In this document: piece after piece, positions 1 to 10,596 of the stretch
Position numbering within the stretch: position 1 is the stretch's first letter
Layout of the letters: each line of letters starts with the position of its first letter
Assembly (NCBI RefSeq): GCF_002211285.1
Contig: NZ_LOKX01000001.1
Coordinates: 310,001 to 374,000 of the forward strand
Direction of reading: 5' to 3'
Length of the DNA stretch: 64,000 bases
From: Rhizobium sp. R635
Lineage (GTDB): Bacteria; Pseudomonadota; Alphaproteobacteria; Rhizobiales; Rhizobiaceae
Notes under the pieces: model-generated
What the model was told of the DNA's origin: nothing
Database searches by the model: none
What the model saw: the letters and a program-made list of their open reading frames with translations, nothing else
Made by a program: the position numbers and the translations under genes

Positions 1-337
1 CGACCGGCGTCATCATCGCGCCGCCCATGCCCTGCAGAAAGCGGGCAAATACGAATTCGACGAGATTGGAGGAGGCGGCACAGAAGATCGAGCCGATGAC
101 GAAGACTGAGATGGCGAGGCGGAAGATCTTCTTGGCGCCGAACCTGTCGGCCATCCAGCCGCTGACCGGAATGAACACCGCCAGCGCCACCATGTAGGAG
201 GTCAAAGCGAGCTTCAGCGTGATCGGTCCGACATTGAGATCCCTGGCGATTGCCGGCAGCGCCGTCGAAATCACGGTGGAGTCCATCTGCTCCATGAAGA
301 GAGCGACGGCGAGGATCAGCGGGACGATGCGGTTCAT
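1..337 (-). CDS. MFS transporter, DHA2 (14-TMS) family, N-terminal part
   Basis: The window edge cuts this gene; only the first 112 residues are visible. They show a first transmembrane helix with the D1 motif of drug:H+ antiporters (DSTVISTALPAI, about residues 19-30), a second helix, then loop motif A (GWMADRFGAKK, about 60-70) and a fourth-helix motif (ARFLQGMGGAMM, 98-109). These are hallmarks of the DHA2 branch of the major facilitator superfamily, inner-membrane proton antiporters that export drugs or other small molecules. The substrate cannot be told from this part. It is divergent from the metallo-hydrolase gene, with 234 bases between the starts. Family assignment is firm; substrate is unknown. 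Confidence 0.85.
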   Translation of the reverse strand, partial: MNRIVPLILAVALFMEQMDSTVISTALPAIARDLNVGPITLKLALTSYMVALAVFIPVSGWMADRFGAKKIFRLAISVFVIGSIFCAASSNLVEFVFARFLQGMGGAMMTPV

Positions 338-571
338 AGGCGGGAGCCTTGATAGGCTGCGGATCGGAGGCCTTTGCTGTGTAGTCCCACTTCCCCGGCC
401 TGCCAATCCTTCAATCTGCGTCGACGACACGTTTGGTTCACGTCTGCGTGAGATGGCTTGCCCGACAACCTCTTGTGTCAAGATTGACATATGTTTGCTT
501 CGCCGGGGCAAATCCGGTGGACATATCGTCGGGACGGCGTGGAGCACACCGCGCATCGGAGGGGATGGGAT

Positions 572-1564
572 ATGGCAATTTCAACGAGAATAAAGCGGCG
601 CACGCTTTTTGCCGCAGGCCTCGGACTGCTGGCGGCGCCGATGATTTTAAGAGAGAAGGCCGAAGCGGCCGCGACTGGAGAAAGCAGCAATATGAATGCA
701 GCGCCCTTGCCCGAAATCAATCAATTCAAGCTTGGTTCCTATAAATTCACCGTCGTGCGCGACGGCATCAACATCTCCGAAAAGCCCTATGAAACCTTCG
801 GCACCAATCAGGACCCGGAAACCGTCAAGGCATTGCTGACCGCAAATTTCCTGCCGGCGGATAAATTTCTCAACGGATATTCGCCTGCTCTCATCGATAC
901 CGGCTCGGATGTCATTCTCGTCGATACCGGCTTCGGTGCGGCCGGGCGGGCGCGCGGCGCCGGCCAGCTTGCCGAAGGCCTGAAAGCCGCGGGATATTCG
1001 GCCGACGATATCACTGTGGTGGCTCTCACCCATCTGCACGGCGATCATATCGGCGGCCTGATGGAAAATGGCGCTCCTGCCTTCAAGAATGCCCGCTATG
1101 TCATCGGCCAGGCCGAATATGATTTCTGGTCGAACAAGGCGCGTGAAGGCACGCCCGCCGAAGGCGGCCATAAGGCCGTGCTCGCCAATGTCGCGCCGCT
1201 CGTCGAAAAAGCCACCTTCATCAAGGACGGCGACAGTGTCGCGCCCGGCATGACGGCAATGCTGGCCGCCGGTCACAGCCCAGGGCATATGGTGTTCCAT
1301 CTGGAATCCGAGGGCAAACGCCTCGTCGTGACCGGCGATACGGCCAACCACTATATCCTGTCGCTGCTGCGCCCGGATTGGGAAGTACGCTTCGATATGG
1401 ACAAGGCGCAGGCGGCGGCCAGCCGCCGCAAGGTTTTCGACATGATCGCAACCGACAAGATCGCCTTCCTCGGCTACCACATGCCGTTCCCGGCGGTCGG
1501 CTTCGCCGAGAGGCAGGATGGAGGTTATCGCTTCGTGCCGAAGACCTATCAGTTCGATATTTGA
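572..1564 (+). CDS. Secreted MBL-fold metallo-hydrolase
   Basis: A 330-residue metallo-beta-lactamase-fold protein. The zinc motif HLHGDH sits at residues 154-159, followed by candidate ligands His235 (GHSPGH), Asp256 (TGDT) and His303. The N-terminus carries KRRTLFAAG and a hydrophobic stretch, which looks like a twin-arginine export signal, so the enzyme probably acts in the periplasm. The ATG at 572 is chosen because it follows GGAGGGG and begins this signal; an in-frame upstream ATG (491) adds a non-conserved leader. The closest families are lactonase-like or YtnP/AttM-like hydrolases, but the fold covers many reactions, so the substrate is left open. A terminator follows. Confidence 0.85.
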   Translation: MAISTRIKRRTLFAAGLGLLAAPMILREKAEAAATGESSNMNAAPLPEINQFKLGSYKFTVVRDGINISEKPYETFGTNQDPETVKALLTANFLPADKFLNGYSPALIDTGSDVILVDTGFGAAGRARGAGQLAEGLKAAGYSADDITVVALTHLHGDHIGGLMENGAPAFKNARYVIGQAEYDFWSNKAREGTPAEGGHKAVLANVAPLVEKATFIKDGDSVAPGMTAMLAAGHSPGHMVFHLESEGKRLVVTGDTANHYILSLLRPDWEVRFDMDKAQAAASRRKVFDMIATDKIAFLGYHMPFPAVGFAERQDGGYRFVPKTYQFDI

Positions 1565-1685
1565 TCCGAACGGTTCAGCTTTTCACCGAAGCCGGAACCG
1601 CTCGACCTCCTGTTCGGTGCAATTTCTGGTAAAATTGCTTCTGGCTTTACCTGGGAATTGCTCTCCGTGCATGGCACCCATGACG

Positions 1686-1711
1686 AGCCCGGCTGATATG
1701 CCGGGCTTTTT
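1686..1711 (+). terminator. Rho-independent terminator after the MBL-fold gene
   Basis: GCCCGGC and GCCGGGC form a perfect 7-bp stem around a 6-base loop (TGATAT), followed by TTTTT. It lies 122 bases past the MBL gene stop and 130 bases before guaB, and so separates the two transcription units. Confidence 0.85.
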
Positions 1712-1828
1712 GCTATTTCCTTCCTGTCATAGACGTGTTACCAGCCCTCGCCAACTTCCAAGCAACTCATGCACACCGCCGGGGCGGACGATTCGTTTCC
1801 GGGCAGGGATTGCATTTTTCTAAAATGA

Positions 1829-3325
<1,497 letters not shown>

Positions 3326-3327
3326 TC

Positions 3328-3882
3328 ATGAAAGCGGGCAGCGCAATTCCCCTCTGGGTCGTCGCGCTGCTCGCAGCCCTCTGCCTTGCCGTGCTCGCCT
3401 GGACGACCTTCGGCTTCGTCGTCCCGTTCAAGCACGAAACCGGGCAGGCGGTGCTGGACACCTATTTCGCCGGTTACGACGAATCTGCCGTCTTCCACAT
3501 GCAGAAGCTGCTCGATGAGAACGAGACAGCGACGAGGCTGTTGCGCGCCATGTATTTCGGGCCGGAACTGATCTTTCCGGCCTTGCTGACGGCGCTGCTG
3601 TTCCTCGTCTTCGTCAAGCTTGGCCCTGTCGGCTCATGGTTCGGCCGGTCGCTTCATCCGCTCGTCGCCAAGGCGATCTATCTGCTGCCGTTCATCTACG
3701 GCATTGCCGACTACGGCGAGAATATTTCGAGCCTCATTGCCTTCGGTAACGGCGCATCTACAGGTCTTGCGACATACCTGTTGCCGTGGATGACGCGGCT
3801 GAAATTCGCAAGCCTCGCCGTCTGCTTCATCGTCGCCGCCCGGCTTGTCATTGCCCGCTGGCTCTCTCCGGGCGAAGACTGA
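3328..3882 (+). CDS. Conserved hypothetical inner-membrane protein
   Basis: A 184-residue protein with about four predicted transmembrane segments: residues 8-32, about 72-96, about 108-130 and about 155-175. There is a short periplasmic or cytosolic loop between the first two. I recognise no catalytic motif. It starts 3 bases after the guaB stop and probably shares its transcript. No function is proposed. Confidence 0.8.
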   Translation: MKAGSAIPLWVVALLAALCLAVLAWTTFGFVVPFKHETGQAVLDTYFAGYDESAVFHMQKLLDENETATRLLRAMYFGPELIFPALLTALLFLVFVKLGPVGSWFGRSLHPLVAKAIYLLPFIYGIADYGENISSLIAFGNGASTGLATYLLPWMTRLKFASLAVCFIVAARLVIARWLSPGED

Positions 3883-3989
3883 AGGGCGCTTGCTCCGCCT
3901 GTCTCTGCGATTTAAGGCCGCGTGGTATCCTGTTCCGCTTTCGGCTATTGCTCGAAAGACTGCAAAAGCGGAAAGGACTTCAGGCTGAT

Positions 3990-4406
3990 ATGACCGGCTA
4001 TCAAATCTTCTGGCCACTCCTTGCCCATGTGGCCCTGGTCTATGGTCTTTATGCGCTTCTGGGTATGCGTCGCGGGAGAATGGTCCGTGCCGGCAAGATC
4101 GGAAAATCGGATTATCGCGAAAATCGCGACGAGCCCGCCGAAAGCCTGGTCGTCAAGAATTGCCTTGCCAACCAGTTCGAACTGCCTGTGCTCTTCTATG
4201 CCTGCTGCGTGCTTCTCTATGTCACCGAGGCCGATAATCTCGTCTCCGTCTGCCTCGCCTGGGTCTTCGTCGCCCTGCGTTATGCTCATGCGGCCATTCA
4301 CGTCACCAGCAACGATCTCCGCTACCGCAGCCCGATCTTTGCCGCCGGTTATCTGGTGCTCGCCGCCATGTGGATCTGGCTCGCCGCTTGGATGGCGATG
4401 GGGTGA
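3990..4406 (+). CDS. MAPEG family membrane protein
   Basis: A 138-residue protein with four predicted transmembrane helices and the pattern of the MAPEG family (membrane-associated proteins in eicosanoid and glutathione metabolism). Visible features are VKNCLANQFELPVLFY (about residues 54-69), typical of the second-helix region, and RYAHAAIHVTSNDLRYR (about 96-112). Bacterial members are thought to be glutathione-dependent transferases or peroxidases of the membrane; activity here is not shown. The ATG at 3990 follows GAAAGGA. It lies 107 bases downstream of the previous membrane protein. Confidence 0.85.
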   Translation: MTGYQIFWPLLAHVALVYGLYALLGMRRGRMVRAGKIGKSDYRENRDEPAESLVVKNCLANQFELPVLFYACCVLLYVTEADNLVSVCLAWVFVALRYAHAAIHVTSNDLRYRSPIFAAGYLVLAAMWIWLAAWMAMG

Positions 4407-4893
4407 GGCTGCCCGCGCCGCGTGTTCTGCGCGTCACTCACATTCGACAGCTGATCGAAACGAATGCGGCCTCTAGTTGGGCGACGTCGTTGTTCGCGGC
4501 AACATCTGTTTTGACAAAGGGCGGGTGCCGCTACTGTCCTGTCGATCTATCCTCTCGGCTAAGATTGTCTCCTTTAAATTCAAGTTGTTACTCCAGAATC
4601 GGACCCTTCGAAGTTACAGATGTCATCGCAAGATCGATGACGTCTGTAATCGTTTTTCTGTGGCAGCTATTTCAAATCCGCTGAGAGGCCGGTCGATGAA
4701 GCACAACATGATTTCGACAGGAGAATGTCTCGTTGCAGTCGGCCGCTTACCCTGAAAAACGACAGGGATGTCGTTGAAAATGCAACCTCCGCAGGGGTTA
4801 TTCTAGCCCTAAATATTTTTGGTGGCATCGTTACTAAATCTTAAATCGATTGCTCTTATTTCTGCTTCGAGCGGTACGATTTGCGAGCGGGGC
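4407..4893. other. 487-base gene-free stretch before the autotransporter
   Basis: No convincing reading frame. The base composition is clearly more AT-rich than the flanks. It holds a TTGACA at 4511-4516 with a weak TACTGT 16 bases on, a strong orphan hairpin with a T-run at 4614-4657, and the leader of the autotransporter gene. A small RNA about 110-120 bases long would fit between promoter and hairpin, but this is inference only. Confidence 0.5.
4614..4657 (+). terminator. Orphan rho-independent terminator-like hairpin
   Basis: TTACAGATGTCATCG (4614-4628) pairs with CGATGACGTCTGTAA (4635-4649) over 15 bp with one G-T wobble and a 6-base loop, then TCGTTTTT. The nearest upstream gene ends at 4406, 208 bases away, which is long for its terminator. 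It may end a small RNA or be a late terminator of the MAPEG transcript. Confidence 0.65.
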
Positions 4894-7800
4894 ATGGGCA
4901 AACGGCGAGATGTGGCGGCAATCCATGGGATGGCAGTGCTACGACTGACGAGATGGGCGAGTACAGCGCTGCCGCTGCTTCTGGCCGTGGAGCCGGTATG
5001 GGCGCAGCAGGTCATCGGCGGCAACGACACGGAGATTGTCGATGGCAGTGATGCTAGCGGCACCGGCCCGGGCACACAACCGAGCCCATGGACGAACAAT
5101 GCCGACCTCCTCATCGGCAGCCAGAACGGCGACGATGCAGCCCTGATCATTCGCAACGGCGGCGTTGTGAGCAATGATACCGGCGGGCTCGGTATCGACC
5201 TCGGCGCCAGTGGCACGGTGACGGTCACGGGAACAGGCTCGACCTGGAGCAATTCCGACGACCTGTACGTCGGTTTTGATGGCACCGGAATGCTCAGCAT
5301 CGATGATGGAGGCGCCGTCGATAATATTGACGGCTATGTCGGCTATTTCTCCGGCGCCGCCAGCGGCATGGTGACGGTCACAGGTAGCGGCTCGAGCTGG
5401 ACGAATTCACAGGATCTCACCATCGGCTATAGCGGCGCCGGCACTCTGATCATCTCCAATGCTGGAACGGTCAGCAGCGCATTCGGCTATATCAGCAATG
5501 ATTCCAGCGGCTACGGCGAGGTCATGGTAACAGGCGCAGGCTCGCTCTGGAGCAATTCCGCCGATCTCTCGGTCGGCGAGGCGGGATTGGGAACGCTGAC
5601 CATTTCGGATGGCGGCTCGGTCACCGCTAGCGAAGGCTATGTCGGCTTCAGCACAGATGGTAATGGTGTGGTCAGCGTGACCGGCGCGGGGTCGAGCTGG
5701 GTCAATTCCGGCGGGCTCTATGTGGGCGAATTCGGGACAGGCAGTGTGACTGTCGAAAATGGCGGCTTGGTTTCCGCCTCCGGGGTCCTCATCGCCGACG
5801 ATTCGGGCGCTGCCGGAACTATAGAACTCGTCGGCAGCGCTGGCAGCGGACGCGGCGTTCTGGAGACTGGTTATATCGATGGAGGCGCTGGCGACGCGAA
5901 CCTCGTTTTTGACGGTGGCATTTTGCGCGCAACCGGCAATGAGGCGAATTTCCTGGGCGGTTTCAACGCCGGAGAGGTAACGTTCGACACCGGCGGCGCC
6001 TTTATCGATACGAACGGCTTTGCCGTCGGCATCGCCACGGATCTGCAAGGCGCCGGCGGTCTTACCAAGCAGGGCACGGGCACGCTGACGCTTTCCGGCA
6101 CCAACAGCTATACCGGCGTGACGACGGTTGAGGCCGGTACGCTGCTGGCGGGCAGCGCCGGCGCTTTCGTGCAGAACGGCGCCTATGCGGTCAACGGCGG
6201 CATCCTTGATCTCGGCGGCTTCGACCTGACCATGACGCAGCTTTCCGGTAGCGGCGGCGAGATCGCGATCGGCAGCGCCGACCTCACGCTCGATCAGGCG
6301 AGCGACAGCACCTATGCCGGCATACTCTCCGGCACCGGCGATTTCACGATGCTCGGCAGCGGCACCTTGCGCCTGACCGGCAACAGCTCGGGCTTTGCCG
6401 GCACCACCACGGTTTCGAACGGCCGGCTGATCGTCAATGGCAGCCTTGGCGGCATCCTGATGATGACGGGCGGCAGGCTGGCCGGATCGGGTCATATCGG
6501 TGCGGTGACTGCCGGCGCGGGCGTTACCATCGCGCCTGGCAACTCCATCGGAACACTGACCATCGGCGGCAACCTCACTTTCGATCCCAACTCCACTTAT
6601 GAAGTCGAGGTCGATCCCGCCGGCACCGCCAGCGATCTCATCTCGGTCACTGGGATCGCGTTCCTCAATGGCGCCAGCGTTACCCATGTCGGGATGAATG
6701 GCGACTACAAGCCTTTCTCTACCTATACGATCCTGACCGCTACCGGGGGGATCAACGGAACGTTCGGGACGGTCACGTCCAATTACGCCTTCCTGGCAGC
6801 CGACCTCTCCTATGACCTGAACAACGTCTATATGGAGATCGCGCGCAATGACGTCAGCTTCGCCGACATGGCGGCGACGCGCAACCAAATCGCCGCCGCG
6901 CAAGCCGCCGAAAATCTCGGAACCGGCAACGACATCTACGATGCCATCGTCACATTGCCCAATGACGAAACAGAGGTCCAGGCGAGTTACGACGCGCTTT
7001 CCGGCGAAATCCATGCCTCGATCAAAACGGCGCTGATCTCGCAAAGCCTGTTTGTCCGTCAGGCCGCCAACGAACGGCTGCGGTCTGCTTTCGGCGATCC
7101 GGGCGCGACGATGGTTCCGATACAGGCCTTCTGGCCGGGCGGACCGGAACTGATTGCCGCCGACACGTCGGACAGGCCGGTTTTCTGGAGCACGGCCTTT
7201 GGTGGCCTCAGCGAAACATCCGCGGACGGCAATGCCGCGACGCTCCGCCACCAGACCGGCGGCTTTCTCGCCGGCGTCGACACCACCTTCGACGACGTCA
7301 GGTTCGGCGTGATGGCAGGCTACAGCAACTCCGGGTTCGATCCGCGGCACCGCGCCTCGTCTGGATCGAGCAATGATTATCACCTCGGCCTCTATGCCGG
7401 CACGCAATGGGGCAATCTCGCTTTTCGCTCCGGCCTTGCCCATAGCTGGCACGAGATCGACACCAGCCGCCGGGTCGTCATCGGAAGTTTCGAGGACAGG
7501 CTGGAAGCGAGCTACGGCGCCGGAACGCTGCAGGCCTTTGCAGAGCTGGGCTACCGGTTCGATACGGCGGCGGCTTCTTTCGAGCCCTTCGTCAATCTTG
7601 CTCACGTGGGCATTCGGGCGGCGGGCTTTACCGAAGAGGGCGGGGCGGCGGCACTCGACAGCGCCAGCCGCACGACAAACACCACGATCGCCACGCTGGG
7701 CCTGCATGCCGAAATGGATATCCGCCTGGGTGAGACGAATGCGACCCTGCGCGGCATGTCGGGTTGGCGGCACGCCGCCGGCGACATCGTTCCGCTGTCG

Positions 7801-7992
7801 ACGCACGCTTTTGCCGGCGGCGACGACTTCACCGTCGCCGGTGTGCCAGTGGCGCGCAACGCCTTCGTTCTCGATGCCGGGCTCGATTTCGACCTCAATG
7901 CAAACTCCACTTTCGGCATTGCCTACTCCGGCCAGATTGCGGGCAATGCGCAGCAGCACGGGGTCAAAGCGACGCTGTCGGTCGAGTTTTGA
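4894..7992 (+). CDS. Type V secretion autotransporter with tandem passenger repeats
   Basis: A 1032-residue type Va autotransporter. The order is a basic N-region and signal sequence (cleavage probably after VWAQ, about residue 39), then about five passenger repeats of roughly 50 residues. Each repeat carries VTVTGxGSxW, an NS pair, a (Y/T/S)(V/I)G and a GYVG-like block (about residues 70-300). Two PATR-type repeats follow (GTGTLTLSG, GSGTLRLTG), then a linker, and a C-terminal beta-barrel of about 280 residues ending in an aromatic residue (LSVEF). The passenger should form a beta-helix on the cell surface. No protease or lipase motif is seen, so an adhesin-like role is likely. ATG 4894 is chosen for its GAGCGGGG; ATG 4930 is the alternative. 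An upstream TTG (4819) is less likely. Confidence 0.9.
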   Translation: MGKRRDVAAIHGMAVLRLTRWASTALPLLLAVEPVWAQQVIGGNDTEIVDGSDASGTGPGTQPSPWTNNADLLIGSQNGDDAALIIRNGGVVSNDTGGLGIDLGASGTVTVTGTGSTWSNSDDLYVGFDGTGMLSIDDGGAVDNIDGYVGYFSGAASGMVTVTGSGSSWTNSQDLTIGYSGAGTLIISNAGTVSSAFGYISNDSSGYGEVMVTGAGSLWSNSADLSVGEAGLGTLTISDGGSVTASEGYVGFSTDGNGVVSVTGAGSSWVNSGGLYVGEFGTGSVTVENGGLVSASGVLIADDSGAAGTIELVGSAGSGRGVLETGYIDGGAGDANLVFDGGILRATGNEANFLGGFNAGEVTFDTGGAFIDTNGFAVGIATDLQGAGGLTKQGTGTLTLSGTNSYTGVTTVEAGTLLAGSAGAFVQNGAYAVNGGILDLGGFDLTMTQLSGSGGEIAIGSADLTLDQASDSTYAGILSGTGDFTMLGSGTLRLTGNSSGFAGTTTVSNGRLIVNGSLGGILMMTGGRLAGSGHIGAVTAGAGVTIAPGNSIGTLTIGGNLTFDPNSTYEVEVDPAGTASDLISVTGIAFLNGASVTHVGMNGDYKPFSTYTILTATGGINGTFGTVTSNYAFLAADLSYDLNNVYMEIARNDVSFADMAATRNQIAAAQAAENLGTGNDIYDAIVTLPNDETEVQASYDALSGEIHASIKTALISQSLFVRQAANERLRSAFGDPGATMVPIQAFWPGGPELIAADTSDRPVFWSTAFGGLSETSADGNAATLRHQTGGFLAGVDTTFDDVRFGVMAGYSNSGFDPRHRASSGSSNDYHLGLYAGTQWGNLAFRSGLAHSWHEIDTSRRVVIGSFEDRLEASYGAGTLQAFAELGYRFDTAAASFEPFVNLAHVGIRAAGFTEEGGAAALDSASRTTNTTIATLGLHAEMDIRLGETNATLRGMSGWRHAAGDIVPLSTHAFAGGDDFTVAGVPVARNAFVLDAGLDFDLNANSTFGIAYSGQIAGNAQQHGVKATLSVEF

Positions 7993-8315
7993 GGCGCACC
8001 GCGGTTCATGCGACCGAGGGCGTTCAAATCACTGAATCGTCGCCTTGGCGGCGAAGGAGAGGGCTGCCGACCGAACGCTGCACTATCGCGCCCTCCAACC
8101 CTGCTTCCATCGTGGAATCCGCAACCATTTCAAGCTTTTCCATGGCGGCGCAACTCAGTCGAGCAGAGCTAGAGTCCCGATTTTAATAGGCTTTTACCGG
8201 TCGTTAAAATACGAGCGTTTCCGTTTACGGCCGATGAACACCTGCATGTCATATCGGCTCGATGCGCCGGTGGCAGATCGCTTCCGCCGCGAAAAACGAT
8301 AAGAATGGGAACGAC
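7993..8315. other. Intergenic stretch between autotransporter and TetR gene
   Basis: 323 bases with no convincing gene or hairpin terminator. An AT-rich patch at about 8180-8225 (TTTTACCGGTCGTTAAAA) could hold the promoter or operator of the following TetR gene, but the symmetry is weak. Confidence 0.4.
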
Positions 8316-8957
8316 ATGGGCGCGGAAAGCATGGATCGCATCGGCCTGCGCAGGACGCCGAAGCAGGAGCGCAGCATTCAGAGGCTGGATCTCATTCTTG
8401 CCGCCGCCGCCAAGATCATCGCGAAAAAAGGCGTCAGCGCCATGCGGATGACGGAGCTTGCCGTCGCCGCCAAGGTGCCGATCGGCTCGGTCTATCAATA
8501 TTTCCCGGAAAAGGCGGCGATCGTCAAAGCGCTGTTCGATCAGCACGCGTCGGCGATCCAGGCGAAGACGGCGGCGATGTTCACCGATGTGCAGTCGCTG
8601 GACCAAGCGCTCGACCTCGTCTGCGCCACCATCGACTGGTATTACGAATCCTATCGCGACGATCCCGTCTATCTCGGCGTTTGGATGGGCACGGAGACTG
8701 ATCAGGATCTGCTGCAGCTGAACATCGAGCATAGCGGCCGCGTCGCCGGCATTTTCCACGCCGCTGTGGGACGGCTGGCGCCCGACCTGTGCGACGAGGA
8801 GATGTACGCGCGCACTTATTTGTTCAGCCACTTGATCGGAGCCGTCATCCGGCTCGCCGCCGTCAGCGAGGAGGCCTTGGCGCGGCGCATGCTCGACGAG
8901 TGGAAACGCGTCATCCGCGCCTCCCTTTTCACTGCGAACGTCCAGACCGCCGCCTGA
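8316..8957 (+). CDS. TetR/AcrR family transcriptional regulator
   Basis: A 213-residue regulator. The N-terminal helix-turn-helix is typical of TetR: AAAKIIAKKGVSAMRMTELA, then VPIGSVYQYFPEKAAIVKALF, about residues 25-75. The C-terminal ligand domain is not recognisable as a named subfamily. ATG 8316 is preceded by GGGA at 6-9 bases. It converges on the LysR gene, with only 6 bases between the two stops. The target is unknown; neither neighbour is an obvious efflux system. Confidence 0.9.
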   Translation: MGAESMDRIGLRRTPKQERSIQRLDLILAAAAKIIAKKGVSAMRMTELAVAAKVPIGSVYQYFPEKAAIVKALFDQHASAIQAKTAAMFTDVQSLDQALDLVCATIDWYYESYRDDPVYLGVWMGTETDQDLLQLNIEHSGRVAGIFHAAVGRLAPDLCDEEMYARTYLFSHLIGAVIRLAAVSEEALARRMLDEWKRVIRASLFTANVQTAA

Positions 8958-8963
8958 GCGCTA

Positions 8964-9917
8964 TTACCAGCTCGGCACCATATTGGCGGCCTTCAGCCTG
9001 GGATAACGCCCCTGGGCGGATTTGACGTCGGCCTCGAGATTGTCGTCGATGACGGCAGGCGTGATGTTGTCGAGGCAGGCGGTGATGTGGGCGGTGATCG
9101 CGTTCATCAGCGAGATCGAAACACCCGGCCGCTTCATGATGCCGATCTGCACCGGTGGCAGCGCGGGGAAGCCGTCCGCCTGGCTCAGCACCTTCATACC
9201 CGTCCGCAAAGCCGATTCCGGCATCACCGAAACCGCCATGCCGGCAAGCACGGCCGCGGCAACGACGGTGCAGGACCAGCTGGTGAACAGGATCTGGTGT
9301 TCGCGGCCGACGGCATCGAGCGCCGAACAGGCAAGCTGGCGCCACTGGCAGTCGCGCCGCCCGACCGCCAGCGGCACCGGCGCGTCGTCGCGGATCGGAT
9401 GGTTGGCCGACCCGACCCAGCAGAGCGGCTCGGTTCTGACCACATCGGACATACGCTCGCGTGGGTTATGGGTGACGAGCGCGATATCGAGCTCGCCCTT
9501 ATGCATGCGCTCGGCAAGATCCACCGAGGGCTCGCAGACGATGTAGAGTTCGACATTCGGATGCGTCTTGGCGAAACGGCCGATGATCTCCGGCATATAG
9601 CGGTCGGCATAATCGTCCGGCGTGCCGATGCGCAGCGTTCCTTCCAGCCTGTTGTCGTCGAAGGCGGCGATCGCCTCGTTGTTGAGGCGGATGATGCGCC
9701 GGGCGTAGTTGAGCAGCTTCTCGCCCTCAAGCGTCAGCCGGTTGCCGCGGCCGTCCTTGATGAAGAGCTGCTTGCCGATGCGTTCTTCGAGACGGCGCAT
9801 CTGCATGGAGACGGCCGACTGGGTCTTGTACACCTTATCGGCGGCCTTGGTGAAACTGCCGGAATCGACGATGGCGATGAAAGTCTGCAACTGGTCGAGA
9901 TCAAGAGGCGCGGACAT
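8964..9917 (-). CDS. LysR family regulator, LrhA/HexA-like
   Basis: A 317-residue LysR-type regulator. The DNA-binding helix-turn-helix is at residues 5-65 (DLDQLQTFIAIVDSGSFTKA, then KTQSAVSMQMRRLEERIGK), and the co-inducer domain runs to the end. The opening LDLDQL and the pattern RTxSAVSxQMxRLE resemble the LrhA/HexA group, regulators of motility, exopolysaccharide and small RNAs. In alphaproteobacteria this group includes VtlR-type regulators, but I cannot prove orthology here. Start ATG 9917 is chosen over 9929 because GGGTGAAG precedes it. It is divergent from a DUF1127 gene across 255 bases. Confidence 0.88.
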   Translation of the reverse strand: MSAPLDLDQLQTFIAIVDSGSFTKAADKVYKTQSAVSMQMRRLEERIGKQLFIKDGRGNRLTLEGEKLLNYARRIIRLNNEAIAAFDDNRLEGTLRIGTPDDYADRYMPEIIGRFAKTHPNVELYIVCEPSVDLAERMHKGELDIALVTHNPRERMSDVVRTEPLCWVGSANHPIRDDAPVPLAVGRRDCQWRQLACSALDAVGREHQILFTSWSCTVVAAAVLAGMAVSVMPESALRTGMKVLSQADGFPALPPVQIGIMKRPGVSISLMNAITAHITACLDNITPAVIDDNLEADVKSAQGRYPRLKAANMVPSW

Positions 9918-10172
9918 GGCTTCACCCATAAAGATAGCTGATGATAACCATTAGAAACATTCGTTGGACTGATCAATAGGTCTTTGGCATCTTCGGGGTG
10001 CAAATCAAGCAAAGTGAAGGACAGACACCCTGCCTGTCCAAGCGGAATTCAGCTTGCTCCTTCCCGCACGACCTCGCGGGAGGGGTGGGTTGCGTTGCGC
10101 CCGATCTAAAACGTTACAGCGCCCTTCGTACGTCTGAAAAGACGCGCGGCGCTGTACAGAAAGGAGAGTTCA

Positions 10173-10475
10173 ATGCGCATGACAGACCAGACACTCGAAC
10201 TCGACTGCGGCAAGCCGACCCCGACGTTTTCCCAGCGTCTGGTGGCAGGTCTCGCACCGTTGGGCTCTCTCTTTCGCGGGTTCCGCAATCGTATGGAGAT
10301 CAACAGGCTGCATGATCTGAGCGATACTCAGCTGAGGGATATCGGCCTCACACGGGCCGACCTCACCTCTGCGTTCCTGGCTTCGACCTTCTTCGAGGAC
10401 CCGTCGGAACATCTGACGCGCTCGGCCCGCAATCGCTGGCGCTTGTCGTCATTTCTGCGCTCCTACGAAGAGTAG
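10173..10475 (+). CDS. DUF1127 small basic protein
   Basis: A 100-residue protein with a DUF1127 (YjiS-like) motif at about residues 38-65: RNRMEINRLHDLSDTQLRDI followed by GLTRADL. Rhizobial and related members are short arginine-rich proteins; some bind RNA or affect phosphate and carbon turnover, but most are unstudied. Its N-terminal extension of about 35 residues makes it longer than the minimal 45-50-residue type. Strong AAGGAGAG precedes ATG 10173, and a well-formed terminator follows, so it is a single-gene unit. Confidence 0.9.
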   Translation: MRMTDQTLELDCGKPTPTFSQRLVAGLAPLGSLFRGFRNRMEINRLHDLSDTQLRDIGLTRADLTSAFLASTFFEDPSEHLTRSARNRWRLSSFLRSYEE

Positions 10476-10523
10476 GAGCGTCGAGTTTCCCCGCAGGGTG
10501 ATAGCCAATAGCCCTGCCGCTTG

Positions 10524-10565
10524 ACCCGGTGATCGGCTTTTCCCAAGCCATCTCCGGGTTTTTTT
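10524..10565 (+). terminator. Rho-independent terminator of the DUF1127 gene
   Basis: A three-part stem (ACCCGG/CCGGGT, GAT/ATC, GGCTT/AAGCC with single-base mismatches between) closes a short loop and is followed by seven T residues. Confidence 0.9.
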
Positions 10566-10596
10566 ATGCGCGCCGCATGAACCGGTTTCACCCGCC

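Noticed and set aside
647..1480. 277-codon open frame opposite the MBL-fold gene
   Set aside because: Antisense shadow; no protein features.
5407..7959. 850-codon open frame opposite the autotransporter gene
   Set aside because: A shadow of GC-rich codon use; its translation has no family features, while the plus strand encodes a full autotransporter.
10062..10081. Possible terminator or AbcR-type small RNA hairpin (TCCCGC/GCGGGA) upstream of the DUF1127 gene
   Set aside because: Only a 6-bp stem, no T-run, and no recognisable AbcR sequence.
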